A stretch of DNA of 64,000 bases from Diatrype stigma (lineage: Eukaryota; Ascomycota; Sordariomycetes; Xylariales; Diatrypaceae), in NCBI GenBank assembly GCA_022225965.2, contig JAKJXP020000025.1, positions 310,001 through 374,000 of the forward strand, in the 5' to 3' direction. The notes beneath the pieces were generated by a model. The model saw only the letters and a list, made by a program, of their open reading frames with translations. It had not been told where the DNA came from and searched no databases. Numbering within the stretch: the first letter of the stretch is position 1; the number at the start of each line of letters is the position of its first letter. A program made the position numbers and the translations under genes. This document shows positions 47,503-59,491 of the stretch, piece by piece.

Positions 47503-49286
47503 ATGAGCTCGTCTAATACTTGGGTGCCTCGAAAGAAGGTCGCCATCGTTGGCGGCGGTTCTGCCGGCATAGCCGCGCTCTGGGCCTTGAATCGCACCCA
47601 TCACGATGCCTACATGTACGAAGCGGCCGACAGGCTTGGCGGTCATACGAACACGGTGGAATGGAAAGCGGGCAAGTTTAGGACCATGGTTGATACGGGC
47701 TTTGTCGTCTTCAACCCGGAAACATATCGTACGTAAAAGTCAGGTCCTCGGGACTACGAGCTCCTGCTAACCTGCACAGCCAACCTCACAAACTTCTTCA
47801 AGAGGGTCAACGTGCCTGTGACACCTACGGACGTATCCCTAGCTGTGTCTCGAGACCACGGGGTGTTCGAGTGGGCTACATCGAGCCTCAACGCCGTCTT
47901 CTCTCAGAGGTGGAACCTATTCTCCATAAGGATGTGGAGGCTGATGTTCGACATTGTTCGCTTCAACCAGTTTGCGGTGGACCTGCTCAAGCAGGAGGAC
48001 GAAATCTATAGCCCGAGCACCGAGGCCGGCGAAACTATCAGGGGCTACCTAGACAGAGGGCGATACTCCGATACCTTCCGGAACGACTATCTAATACCGA
48101 GGATAGCCTCCGTATGGTGTACCGGCCCGGAGGAGGGAGCTCTTGATCTCCCTGCAGTCACATTCGTTCGTTTCATGTGAGTCATCCCCTGGTATGATCC
48201 TGCGCTCACAAAGCTCGTTGCTAACATCCGGTTGCGTGTAGGCGGAGCCACCATCTCCTGAGCACGACACCGGGGTCGAAATGGCTCACCTTGGAAGGCG
48301 GCAGCAGGTCCTATGTCGACGCAGTTATGCGAGGATTCCCACCGAACCACTTGTTCCTGAAGACGCCCATCACCCATCTCACCAACGACGAAGACGGCCG
48401 GATCCGGCTGCACACTGCCAGCGGCAAGACCGAGGTATACGACCACGTGATCCTAGCCACGCACGGGGACCAAGCGTACCGGATCGTGGCGCCCTCGGCG
48501 ACGGAGGAAGAGGAGAGCATACTGACGGCGTTCCGATCCTGCGAGCACCGGTGCGTGCTGCACTCCGACGTCTCGCAGATGCCGAAGAACCGGAAGGCCT
48601 GGTCGGGCCTGAACTGCACGTCGGTGTCGTCGCCCTGGACGTACACCAACGTCAAGCGGGTGTCGCTGACGTACAACATGAACCTGGTGCAGCACATCCC
48701 GCGGGAGCCCTTCGGCGACGTGCTGGTGACGATCAACCCGCTGCGCGAGCCCAAGCCGGAGACCGTGCAGGGCCGGTACCTGTACTCGCACCCGGTGTAC
48801 GACGCGGTGGCGGTGCGGGCGCAGCAGGCGCTGCCCCGGATCCAGAACACGCGGGGCATCAGCTACGCGGGCGCGTGGACCAGCTACGGCTCGCACGAGG
48901 ACGGCTTCACCAGCGGCCTGCACGCGGCCAAGGCGCACCTGGGCGCGCGCCTGCCCTTCGACCTCGTCGAGCCCCGCTCCGTCGAGGAGGAGCTCAAGGC
49001 CCGCCACAAGATCCACCGCGGCGTCCAGGACCTCGTCCTGCGCCTGTTCATCCTCGTCATCCAGGTCCTCGTCGTCGACGTGCTCGACCGCGCGCTGAGG
49101 GTGCCGAGGCAGCGCATGGCCGTCCGCGCCGCTGCTGCTGCTGCCAACGGAAACGGAAACGGAAATGGCAGCGGCAGCAAGCGTGGCGGGGGCGGGGACG
49201 GGGACGGGGACGGGGACGGGAAACCGCTGTGTGCGGGGAACAGCGATAGGAGGTTGTACGGAACTACCTCGCAGGTCGTGCATTAA
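47503..49286 (+). CDS. FAD-dependent amine-oxidase-like flavoprotein
   Basis: Three exons are inferred: 47503-47728, 47780-48176 and 48242-49286, with introns of 51 and 65 nt. Total is 555 aa. The FAD-binding Rossmann motif is VAIVGGGSAGIAALW at about residues 12-26, followed by YEAADRLGGHTNTV with the acidic residue and the GG doublet of the amine oxidase/phytoene desaturase superfamily. Later blocks are EGGSRSYVDAVM, VILATHGDQAYRI and the C-terminal FAD contact GISYAGAWTSYGSHEDGFTSG. A hydrophobic segment (LVLRLFILVIQVLVVDVL) near residue 490 may associate with membrane. The last 55 residues are low complexity (NGNGNGNG, GDGDGDGDG). Bacterial relatives are often found near fatty-acid cyclopropanation genes; that context is absent here and the substrate is unknown. 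Confidence 0.88.
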
Positions 49287-50267
49287 GACTGGCTAAACTA
49301 GACCCACTACGGGGGCCACATGGCGCGCGCAGACTCTCTCTCCTTTTCTCTTTACGTTTCATTTGTCAGTCCCGGTTTCGTCTGTTGTTGTATTATAGCA
49401 CGGCGTTTGCATCAGGGACACATATAGGAGGGCCGAGGGCGGGAGCGGGAGCGGGAGCGGGAGCGGGGGCGGGGGCGGGGGCGGAGGGGCACGAAAGAGC
49501 GAACAGCGAAAGAGCTTACTATGATTTTATGTTCGGATGAGTTTCATGTATATCGGGCTTGGGAATTAAGGGATACTGGGAGAGAGGATATGGGGATGGG
49601 ATACCTGGAGCTGGATTACCTGGAATTGCTACTGCTGAGTGCTGAGATTGTTATATACCTACCTGTACTTGCGGTACTCTCACTTGATTTCACTACTACA
49701 GCACAACCACATATATATAGGTATATATATACATATATAGCTACATGCAAGCTCCTATATGAGAGAGGAGTGCTCGTTGTACAGTGTCTATGTGCCAGGC
49801 TACCTTAGTGTCGACTTCCTTTTCCCGTAGGATCGATGCCTTCGGATCCGGCTTACGGCGGCCGCAATACCAAGCTTCCATACCGTAGAGCAACGTGGGG
49901 ATTACACATGTTACGGTATGACCGCTTTGCGGAGACTGGAGGCTGGCGGACCGTACTTCCTTGAATCCCGTAGTGGCCCTTTCTAAGCGCTACCATGTAA
50001 TGGCCGAAACCCCCGTGTATCTTGTATAGACATCTTGTAAAGACATGTAAATCCTGCATAACAACTCCGCCAACGGCAAGTTCAGGGCAGCGAGTAACAA
50101 CTAGCAGACTAGGTATATCTGCAGTCACAAACCGGTCCACATGGCTGCATGGAATCCTCCATGCTCTACTCTATCTAGCGCAATGTTTATTTTGACGGTA
50201 TTAGAAACTACTTCATCCACCTAAACTGCCCAGACAAGTAGTTCATAGCTGAATACAGATTGCCGCC
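49287..50267. other. convergent intergenic region with GC-rich array
   Basis: Between the FAD oxidase and monooxygenase 3' ends. A hexamer array lies at about 49438-49486 and TATATAC repeats at about 49708-49740. No gene is supported. Confidence 0.5.
49438..49486 (+). repeat. GGGAGC / GGGGGC hexamer array
   Basis: Eight tandem hexamers, five of GGGAGC type then three of GGGGGC type, about 150 bp downstream of the FAD oxidase stop. The plus strand has many G-runs of three or more, so a quadruplex is possible in DNA or in a read-through transcript. Confidence 0.8.
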
Positions 50268-51645
50268 TTAGTTCCGCTTGAACCTCAGTTTGATAAGAAA
50301 TACGATATAGAACAGAACCGACTTAAGCAGGGAGAAGGTAGTCCCAGTACCAAGTTCCGCGATTATCTTGTTGAGCAAGATAATGCGCTGTGCGAACCGG
50401 CGAACTCCAAAACTCCACTCCTCTGGCGTTTTCTTCCCGTGGTATACCTCCTCCAACATGTTACTATGGAAAGCGGCTTGCTCTGTAGCAGCTCCAAGAT
50501 GCGGGCGCAGAGTTGTGAACGCATCACCAACTAGCACGACCTTTCCATCGTAAAAGCTGGCTGTGGTACAGATAGCATCATGAATCTTAGTTACAAAAGG
50601 GTTCGAGGTTTTCTGGAGCAGCTCCCGGAAGGGACCAGAAATACGTGGGAGGAGCTCCCCGCGACACTGCTCCCAAATTTCTGGCCGTACGAAGCCTCGG
50701 GGGACAGTGTTATGATGGAGCTTGCCAGTGATGTCTGTGAAGATATCCGTCATCTCAGCCGAGTCTTGAGCTAGATTGTAGTACCAGACCCAATTCAGAA
50801 GGCGCTTTCCAGGTTCGAAGTTCCCTGCATCTGTGGGTATGATGTAGCTTTGTTAGGTCACAGTTAGCACCGGGCATTATAATCACGGAAGACGTGATGA
50901 TGAAGCCTACCATACGAGATACGTGCGCTTCGAGAATTGAAGCGACAAGTGGTCTGACAGGTACTCTACCGTCTCTTTGGACACCGAGTTCTCTGGTATG
51001 GTGCCCCTCCACGCAACATAGCCTGCATATTGCTTCGTAACAGGCGCATCCACTAGTCGGCGAACAGTCGAATGGATACCGTCAGCTCCTATCACCAAGT
51101 CGGCCTCCATGGACTCCTGTCGGCCCCCATGAATATCGACGCAGTTTACCGTAATGGTCTCGGTAGTGTACTGCAGCGCTGTTACTCGTTTCCCAGTAAG
51201 GTACGCGGTAGAGCCATCGCCTTCAGCTGCTAGTGGAGGGTTTGGGCATGCCGTCGAGGCCAACCCATCGAAATTCGCGCGCAGGATGCTGTTGAGGAGT
51301 CCCCAGCTAGTTAGTTGGATACTTCCTTTCGTATTCAAGACGTTCGGGTGCGTGTAGTATGCCCATCGTCTGGAGTGCGACGTAAAGGCCGGGGTCAATC
51401 CTGTCAAATCGTATTTGTGAAGAAACTCTTGTGCATTAACCCCAAAACCTATACCAGCATGGTGACTATGGCGTTCGCCAGACTCCTGTTCAAGGATGGT
51501 GACATTGTTGCCTCGACGTTTGTGTTGTAGGCCGTGAATTAATCCGGCTAGAGAGCCGCCGACCTGCCCATAGCTATTAGTACCTCAGCCTACTTTGACC
51601 ACATTTTACCGTTGAGCAGCTCACGATTATGACAGTTTTTGACAT
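50268..51645 (-). CDS. FAD-dependent aromatic-type monooxygenase (dihydroxypyridine hydroxylase-like)
   Basis: Class A flavin monooxygenase using NAD(P)H and O2 on an unknown, probably aromatic, substrate. Three exons are inferred: 51645-51610, 51563-50911 and 50847-50268, with introns of 46 nt (branch ACTAAT) and 63 nt. Total is 422 aa. The FAD motif is shifted: TVIIVSCSTVGGSLAGL, so the usual GGG/GGS is preceded by SCST. The DG motif is ADLVIGADGIHSTVRR. The second splice gives TYLVCYIIPTDAGNFEPGKRLLNWVWYYN, matching the family pattern before the second FAD site VVLVGDAFTTLRPHLGAATEQAA. The C-terminus has a hydrophobic segment (LLKSVLFYIVFLIKL). Codon choice looks less GC-biased than in neighbouring housekeeping genes. 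Start is at the only ATG before the Rossmann strand. Confidence 0.87.
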
Positions 51646-53321
51646 GGTGTTCCAACAAAGTAGTGTCGAGACGCGCCAGAGGAGTGCTCCTGTGATACAC
51701 CGTTCTTAGGGCAATAAATAACCTGGTGTTCGTCTAAGGAAAAGGATTGTTGTAAATTGTTCGATATCTCAAAATCGAGTAGGCGAGGCACCCCCAACGA
51801 AAAAAACAAGCTCGGAAGGGTGGATGATTAAGACAAAAGTGCCAATCTTACTCTTGTCTCAACCCTCCGTCCTAAAAGCATGCATAGGTACTTACATAGT
51901 CCTCTTTTCTAAGTAAGGCCAAGTAGTAGCTACAAGGCCTTAAATATAATTACACACTTCACATATGTATCGAAACTCTGTAAACAATTGTTGTAAAGTG
52001 TCATACGGGGACATTCCGGACCAACAACACCTGCAGTTATCACTAACTGCAGAATGTATTGGAATGCACTTCATCCCTTGCTGTAGAATGTATTAGATTC
52101 CTGCCTAATAATAGCCATTGAAGGTATAACAGCGGAAGCTGGAAACAAAGGATACGTACTGATTCGTACCGGCAAATTGTTGTATATAAATACGACGTCG
52201 AATTCCCTCGACGTCGTTCTGATCTTAAATCCTCAGTGCGCTCCTTGAGACCATACAAAATTATAAGCCGGTTTGTCCTATACGTTCCAAGCCCTACAAG
52301 CCCTTGTCACATAAAGGTACCCAAACCTCTCATCATTTGTAGGGCCTGCATGCAACCACTCCCTTTACCCCTGTGACATAAAAGACCCGTATAACCTACA
52401 GCCCCGCACTAGAATACCTTGGCGAGGGGTCGCAGATGGGGTTTAAAAGAGTAACCTGACACCATATATGAATAACGGGAAGAGGGTTAATGGCTTGTTA
52501 ATATACGTGGGACCCCCTTAAGCATTCGCGAGCACAGGAGCCCGAGTTATGCTTATAGGGGCTACAGCCAGTATAGGGGCTACAGCCAGCCAGGGGGCAT
52601 AGGTGCAGCAGCTGGCCAGTAGCTAGTAGTAGCTAATGGTATAGTAGTAACGTTAAAAAGCTTGGACTAACTTTTACTAAATACAGTAAAGTCTGGATAT
52701 AACGAATACGCTAGAAAGCGAATTCTGTATATAACGAATTATTTTCGGGAACACACTGATTTCTTCATACATTTAACGAATTATCTCTGTATTACGAACA
52801 ACGAATATCGTGTCGCTTAGTAACCCATACAATTCGTTATATCGAGGGGCATAAATAGCGTATATATCGGGATAATTTTATGAGTACGGACCACTTTTGG
52901 CCCCTTGAAGCATAAAATTTCCCGGATATGTGCAATATATGTACATATACCCAGATATGTAACCCCTTTACAAAGCGAAACCTGGCTATAACGAACAGGA
53001 AGGAAGGAACCGACCCATTCGTTATAGCCAGACTTTACTGTATAACTACTACGTACCGGCTTAAACTTATCTAAACCGCTAGTCTAGTTACCTAGGTACT
53101 GTACGATAAAGTCTGTCGATAACCGCGTCATATGGATGGTACCGGATACAGTACTACCTTATGGCATGGTCCGCATGGCACTTCGGGGGTAAGCTTAGCT
53201 TAGCTTACAACAACCATACCTAACCTTTTCACCCTTACCTCACCTAAACCTCAACCTCACCTCACCCCTTGACCAATTCTCCTCCCTTTTTTTTTTCTCT
53301 TCTAAACCCCCGCCACCCAAA
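51646..53321. other. divergent region monooxygenase / COX11, contains a MITE
   Basis: 1.7 kb of AT-rich DNA. The main element is an inverted-repeat element at 52684-53040. Left of it are a direct repeat TATAGGGGCTACAGCCAG (about 52554-52588) and short TAGTAGTA runs. A CCAAT box sits at 53274-53278, 44 bp before the COX11 ATG. No gene seen. Confidence 0.6.
52684..53040. mobile_element. pogo/Fot1-like MITE, 357 bp, TA target duplication
   Basis: Both ends carry the same terminal inverted repeat: left CAGTAAAGTCTGGATATAAC and, on the opposite strand from the right end, CAGTAAAGTCTGGCTATAAC, followed by GAA in both. Only one mismatch is seen over about 23 bases. TA dinucleotides flank at 52682-52683 and 53041-53042. 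The interior has no ORF but repeats AACGAAT/ATTCGTTA several times. A CAGTAAAGTCTGG terminus with TA duplication fits the Tc1/mariner superfamily, pogo/Fot1 branch, as a non-autonomous copy. It lies about 280 bp upstream of COX11. Confidence 0.85.
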
Positions 53322-54443
53322 ATGAACAGCGTCGCACGGACGTCCTGGCGCACGCTACAGCCGGGCTCATCACCATCGTGGGCGTGCGCCTCGTGCCGTC
53401 GGGCGCTCGGCCACCAGACGGGGCAGCCGCCGCCATCGGTCCTCCGCGGCTCCCGCCGGAGGGGCGTCTCGAGCAGCTCGGCCGCGAAGCAGCAGCAGCA
53501 GCAGGCCGGAACCGGAACCGGAACCGGAGCCGGACCCGCAGCTGGAGCTGAAGCTGAAGCCTATGCGCCCAGAATGGAGCGTCTACGAGCGTACTATAAG
53601 CACAAGAATAGGACAACCATGTATGCAATGCCAGCCGTCGTCGTACAACCCAACCCCCCCTTTTCCGACTCTAGGACTAGGCTAATCCGGGGTTCTCTCC
53701 TCTTTTCGTCTTCTTCGCAACGCCGAACAGGAACTACGCGCTCAGCATCATCCTCGGCACCGTGGCCTTCTCGTACGGGTCGGTGCCGCTGTACAAGATG
53801 ATCTGCCAGACGACGGGGTGGGGCGGGCAGCCGGTCCGGGCGCCGGGCCACGGCGGCGCCTCCGGGTCCGGCGGCGACGACGTCGACCCGTCGACGCGCA
53901 TGGTGCCCGTGACGACGGCGCCGCGGATCCGCGTCACGTTCAACGCGTCCGTGTCGGACGTGCTGCCGTGGAAGTTCGTGCCGCAGCAGCGCGAGGTGCG
54001 CGTGCTCCCCGGCGAGACCGCGCTCGCCTTCTACACCGCCACCAACCGCAGCGACAGCGACATCATCGGCGTCGCCACCTACAGCGTCACCCCGGGCCAG
54101 GTCGCCCCCTACTTCAGCAAGATCCAGTGCTTCTGCTTCGAGGAGCAGCGCCTCAACGCCGGCGAGACCGTCGACATGCCCGTCTTCTTCTACCTCGACC
54201 CGGACATGCTCAACGACCTGAACATGCGCGGCGTCAACGAGGTCACCCTGAACTATACCTTCTTCAGTGAGTGTCGACACCTTTCTTTCTCCACCTTTCC
54301 TATCTATCTCAGAATACACATAATCTACTGCATACAATCACTCTACAGGTGCAAGCACGTGAGAGGACTCGGTTTTTTCTAACGAGGTCACAGAGGCCAA
54401 ATATGATAATAATGGAAACTTCAAATCGATACCTGCGGCGTAA
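53322..54443 (+). CDS. COX11: cytochrome c oxidase assembly factor Cox11
   Basis: Inner-membrane copper protein that delivers copper to the CuB site of Cox1 in complex IV. Three exons are inferred: 53322-53620, 53731-54266 and 54394-54443, with introns of 110 and 127 nt. Total is 294 aa. Residues 1-60 form an Arg/Ser-rich presequence with a Gln run and a GTGTGTGAG stretch. The membrane helix lies in NYALSIILGTVAFSYGSVPLYKMICQTTGWGGQP. The copper motif is CFCFEEQ, after SKIQ. The last exon gives FFKAKYDNNGNFKSIPAA, typical of the family end and supporting the last splice. A Gly-rich insert with DDVDPSTRMV sits between the helix and the beta domain. The gene converges on the methyltransferase gene. 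Confidence 0.95.
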
Positions 54444-54683
54444 GAATGTACTAGGTCCGTATACATAATTTCAGGACTACCCCAATATACAATGTATTAT
54501 AGTATGGGAAGCTGGGACAGTCCCCATTCCGGCTCCCCCGAGTCTATATGTTCCAACTATGTTCTCGCGCAAAAAAGATAGAAAGCTGGGATTCTATCGG
54601 TCATATGGCCGCTGTCCCCAGATGATGTCACTAGTCATGTCAGTATGTCACATTCATGATCCGGAGTTTGCAGGTCCCTCGAC

Positions 54684-56279
54684 TTACAGGGGCATGGCAA
54701 CATGAATCTACCAGATCACGTTAGCAATAGAACCGGATGACAACCAGCGCCATGGGGTGAGGGGGTACAAACCGCCGGGTCCATTAGTTCTTCCTTGCAT
54801 TTTTCGATGAAGGCGTCCACCTCGGATTCGGTATCGCCTAGCATTAAGAAGAGCTTCTTACTGATGCCGTCGATGCCTTCGTATAAATCTTTGCGGGCCA
54901 TCCAGCCGAGCCGCTTCTGGCGCTGCCCCTTTGCCCACGGCCCCAAAGGACAAGGCAGGTGCACCTCGCTCACGTCTGTGAAACCTCGATTCCGCAGTCG
55001 GTCACCATGGTCCAGCGCAGACCTCGCATCGATCCCTAGTGTAGCGCAGATGGCTGCGATCTTGCGCCCCCATTTCCACAAGGCGGACCCCTCTTTTAGG
55101 GAGCCGTCGAAGTCCTTGAGCGGAAAGTGACATTCCTGTGCATGTCCCGTTGTAAATTACCGACCAAAACGTATCCGAGCACCGGTTCTGCAAGGGTGGA
55201 ACTGACCTGAAGTTCTAGTATCCCTCCGGGTTGTAGATAGTTGTACGCCTGGTCTATGAACTTATCCCAGTCCGGCATGCCCAGAGTAAGCGTCCGGGTA
55301 TGGATGTAATCAAACCTTTGATGGAAGGACCAATCCTGTGTCGCATCGTCAATGATGAAGTCGCAATTCGTCGGCACGTAGTCGGGCTGTATCGGGCTGA
55401 GATCCGTGCCCAGGACTTTGACGTGCGGGTGCAGATTCGCAAAATCTATCGCCCAGTCTGTATATGTCCACAAATCTTGTGAGCTTACTGCGCGGCCATC
55501 GCACGACAGGAGAGGGGGTGAGATCTGTGTTGTGTTGTGTTGTGTCATGTGTTGTGTTACGCTGCAATGGTGGGAAACATACTCCCGGTTCCGGTCCCCA
55601 CGTCCAGCACGTGGGTTAGTTTGATCCTGTCCAGAGGCGCAAGGTAGTGCCGGCCGCCTAGGATTTCTAGCCAGAGGACGTGTTGAAGCTCCAGGCGATC
55701 CATTTCTTGCTGCAAAACCCACCGACACGGTGCATGAGGTATAAGCCAAACTGCGACATCCTTCTTGCCGGGCTCTCATATCATAGCCTAACATGATAGA
55801 AAACAGCAGGAAACAAAACAGGAAACAAGAACGAGAAGCAGGCCCCTTACGATGTCATTGGGTAGGTGGTACATTCCATTCGCTGCCTGATATCGCCTTC
55901 CATGCTCGTAGCGGAATCTGATATTATGGCTTTTTAGCGAAGTCGTTATGCTACGGGAAATACGCGCCGTTAGTTTGGGTGCTGTAGTTTAGGTACCGGC
56001 ACCGGCCGGACGGTCATGAACGCACGAGGAAATGTCCGACCCGAGCGACGAGTCGTTATCGGCGCGGTCTGAATCCACCTCGAGGCTATTGATGAGCTCT
56101 CGCTGTTGTTGGTTTTGGTTCGGATTTTGGTGTTGGTGTTGGCGGTGGAGGTGTGACGATGGTTGCCGCGCTCGGGCGGCGGCAGCTCCAGCTCCAGCCC
56201 CAGCTCCAACTCCAGAAGTCCCTCCCGTCTCGGCCTCGCTCGCGCCGTCATCTACCTCCATGTGCGCGTCGTCGACCAT
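54684..56279 (-). CDS. SAM-dependent methyltransferase, LaeA/UMTA-type
   Basis: Class I methyltransferase of the large fungal family related to LaeA and secondary-metabolite methyltransferases. Six exons are inferred: 56279-56026, 55950-55851, 55709-55583, 55457-55207, 55135-54773 and 54707-54684; introns are 75, 141, 125, 71 and 65 nt. Total is 372 aa. Residues 1-60 are disordered with an HQHQNPNQNQQQ run. Family blocks are FRYEHGRRYQA...YHLPNDIQEMDRLELQH, motif I VLDVGTGTGNWAIDFA, GTDLSPIQPDYVPTNCDF, DDATQDW, FDYIHTR and YLQPGGILELQECHFP. Motif I has Asn where Ile is usual. The last splice (GTTTGT donor, CTAAC branch) gives DPAIHV and then stops after MPL, so the usual family end VYVVYG-KP is missing. 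If the last intron is retained the stop is at 54716 and the tail is unrelated. Divergent from the MFS gene by 3.2 kb. Confidence 0.8.
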
Positions 56280-59200
56280 GATGGCTGCTGGCCCACGAGG
56301 TCACGTTTCCCTTCCCACCTTCAAACGACAGACAGAATACTAGATTGAAACAACGAGGCTGGCCAAGAAGGACGGAATGCAAGTTATAAGACAAGACGGA
56401 AACAATGAAGAGGCCGGCTCGGGTCCTCAGCAAAACATCAATATACTAATACTACCTAGGTAGTTATAAAGCTGGCTACCGCTTCATTCTAGGGTACCCG
56501 GGCAGCCGAATAAGCAAAGCAACTAGGGGATGAAGATGAAAGCTCTCGCTCCCATTCGATACAGTAATACGATATGTAGGTCGCTGGGGCTTGGTCTAGG
56601 TAGGGACTTACTGAGGTAGGGTGGTATTGTACGGGTGGTATTGTACAGAACTGCATGCATGGCAGGTAAGGAACGCCCTTCGTGCAGCTTTCTATTCGAT
56701 GGCACTTCATACGGTATATGTGCCTGCCTATACTACATACCTAAAGACTCATATTAAAGTGGAGGGCCGAGGCGGGCGGGCGGGGAATGAAGACGCTTCC
56801 CATTGGCCTATTATACCACAAATAATACATAACCCAGAACCTTAAGCACCTGGGCACTAGTTACCCGACCAGCTGTCGACCTATCTTGCCTATGGAGGGC
56901 TCGCGCCTTATATCCAAATCCATCCACGCCGCCGAGCTGGGGATTTCATGTACAGGTCTTGTATTTACGCGTAGGCTGGTAGGCTAGCTAGGTAGCATAC
57001 ACTATACAGGCAAGGTATTACACCTGCCCCTCCCTCTAACCCCCTCCCTTGTATGTATGTAACTACTAGGTACGTTCTACCCCCTCTGCCCCTCTCTCTA
57101 CTTACGAAGTGTCTCGTATCCTTCGTACACACTCTACCGAGACTCTGACACTCGCGGAGAAACCCACGTGGCAAGCGGTCGCCAAGCTTTCATGTCTCAT
57201 CAATTGTCTAAAGTACATGCATAACGACACTACCTAGGTAGGATATATATTACTGGCAGTCATATTGCTACGAGAGAGCCCCTTACCACCTCATATATAA
57301 AGCCTGGCAGGCTGTTTCACGTATGCTCAGATCGTGCCCGGTCCCGAAGCCACATGCAATGGCACATGCGCATACCCACAGCACACAACCACACCCACCA
57401 GCCCTACATGTATATACGTACCAGGTATGCGAGATAAGTACCCAGGTAGGATATGCATGCCTCTCTCCGTCCCGAGGTCTGTTGCCCGGAGTGAAAGAAC
57501 GGCTGGCGGGTGGTGAAAAGGGGACATGATAATCTTCGGCTTATAGAGGCTATGGGAATGGAAACGGCTTCTTATATGACCGCGGAAGCCTCCCCTCGTA
57601 GATGACTGGAATCCATAAGGATCCCTATTATTTGTAAGTAGCCCCCTAATAGTACTTCGTACATTATCCCATGGCCATGTGGAGCTTGACTTTGCTCGTG
57701 GTCATAGTTGAAATCCAAGCAGAACAGCAAGTCTTCCTCATTAGGCGATCGTTCAGATGTCCGCATTCCACAGATACACCATCTCACTCAACAACACACG
57801 CACCGTACGGTGTGTGAGCTAGATATTGATGAAGCACAGCAACCCGTGGGATCGTCGCCCGGAAATGTGCACTCGCCGTCGCGGGATACAGGAGCTAGGT
57901 GTATATAGAAGCAGATACTTTGGAAAGCTACATGCCCGGAGTCTACACTTTTTCTATAGTACTACTTGCTCACAGCGTTAGTCTCAACCATAGGTTCGAA
58001 GTAAATGCCACGACCTGTGTGTCCTTATATATTCCGTCTATATTCTCTTAGTATTGAGAAGGTCTTGGAATCGCTGATGTCTGTATAGCGGTCCCTTGTT
58101 TGGTGGATATACTGGTGCGCCCAGTCCTTCTCGTTGTTGCGACTGTCGCACCCTCCCCTCCCTCCATCGACGCTTTCGCATTGGTGACGGAAATGGCAAT
58201 CCTGCACTAAAGGAGAGGTCGTTCGGCTCGACTGGCAGACCATGGTTTGCGTAACGCTATGATCGAATATATCCAATTGCCTACTAGGGCGCAGGTGGTC
58301 TTTCATCAATATGACATACTTAGTGGCTACAAATCCATCCAGCGAATAGTCGCCATAGGCAAGTTGGCTGGACTGGTCTCAGTCACGTGTCTAGGGAACA
58401 ATGTGCGTAGTATACGAAGCTTATACGGAAGTAGAATAGACATCGTAACCTCATGTGTACAAGTCGTAGGCCGGTATTCCGCTGGGATCGCAGAAGTACC
58501 GAACATATAAGACGAGCCGATATGATGCCACTTCGGTGACTCATGAGACCTTGACTTGGCTGCCGACCAACGATCGACTGATCATAATTCCGCCGGGGTC
58601 CCTATGGCTCTCGTGGGCCCGTATAGTACTCATACGGAGTAGGTATGGCACGGGTTGCCTGCTAACAATTGACGCCCATTGCCCATCAGCAAGCAGGCAT
58701 CCATCCACTCACGCGGTAACGGCCAAGGTCGCAAGCGATAGCAGTGTAGTACCTTAGTTGGGAGGGCAGTAGGGGGCCCGCCCTGGAGCGAGTATAATAA
58801 TGGTTGTCAGATCGCGCTAGGACTGCGTCGTGCTCAACGGGCCTTCAATTCATTGGTCTAGATTACGACAAGGGATCTTATCAGATCTTCTGATAATCTT
58901 GCAAATCCTGGAAATCTCCCGATGGGTCTCATCCGGCTCGGCCTCGACCGTTCTTCCCGGCCTCGGTCTCCGGGCTTAGCCCCGGATTTACACCCCACAA
59001 TCTGTGCCAGAGCCCATTATTTTGTTTCTCAGTCGCGTATCTGGCCAGGGACGCCTCGGAACCCGAGCCTCGAGAAGGGCACTTCGATGTATCAGCCATA
59101 CCGCTCCCTCGATTGAACCCACGGTTGGTGCTGAAACACGTCTTCTATTGCATGGGTATATCGTCCAATCTGGAAGGTAGAGGACTTTGCATATGTATTC

Positions 59201-59491
59201 GCCGCTATGAGAAAATGCCAGTTAGGCAACGATTGTGGGTAAAGAGAACATATTCAGCGGTATGGAACGTCCATATAAGTAGCAAGCTATCAATGACTTT
59301 CTGCGTAAGCTGTATACATTTCATGACCTTGGACTTCACCTACCAAGTGACTAACGTAAAACTTTCATCTAGAGGTGGTCAAAGCATTCGCCGTGGTTAG
59401 GTCTACCCTCTGCCGGCTAAAGTCATTGAAAACACCTGTACACATTACCGTCTGGATTCCTGAAATCGGCATCTACCAAACACCTTGAGCA
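56280..59491. other. 3.2-kb divergent intergenic region
   Basis: Between the methyltransferase and MFS starts. Two CCTAGG palindromes lie at about 56453 and 57231. Many ORFs of 60-110 codons overlap on both strands, none with family features or splice support. No gene seen. Confidence 0.5.

Noticed and set aside
48281..49249. 322-codon ORF overlapping the FAD oxidase
   Set aside because: Out-of-frame shadow with Arg/Pro/Ala-rich composition; the true frame carries the FAD contacts.
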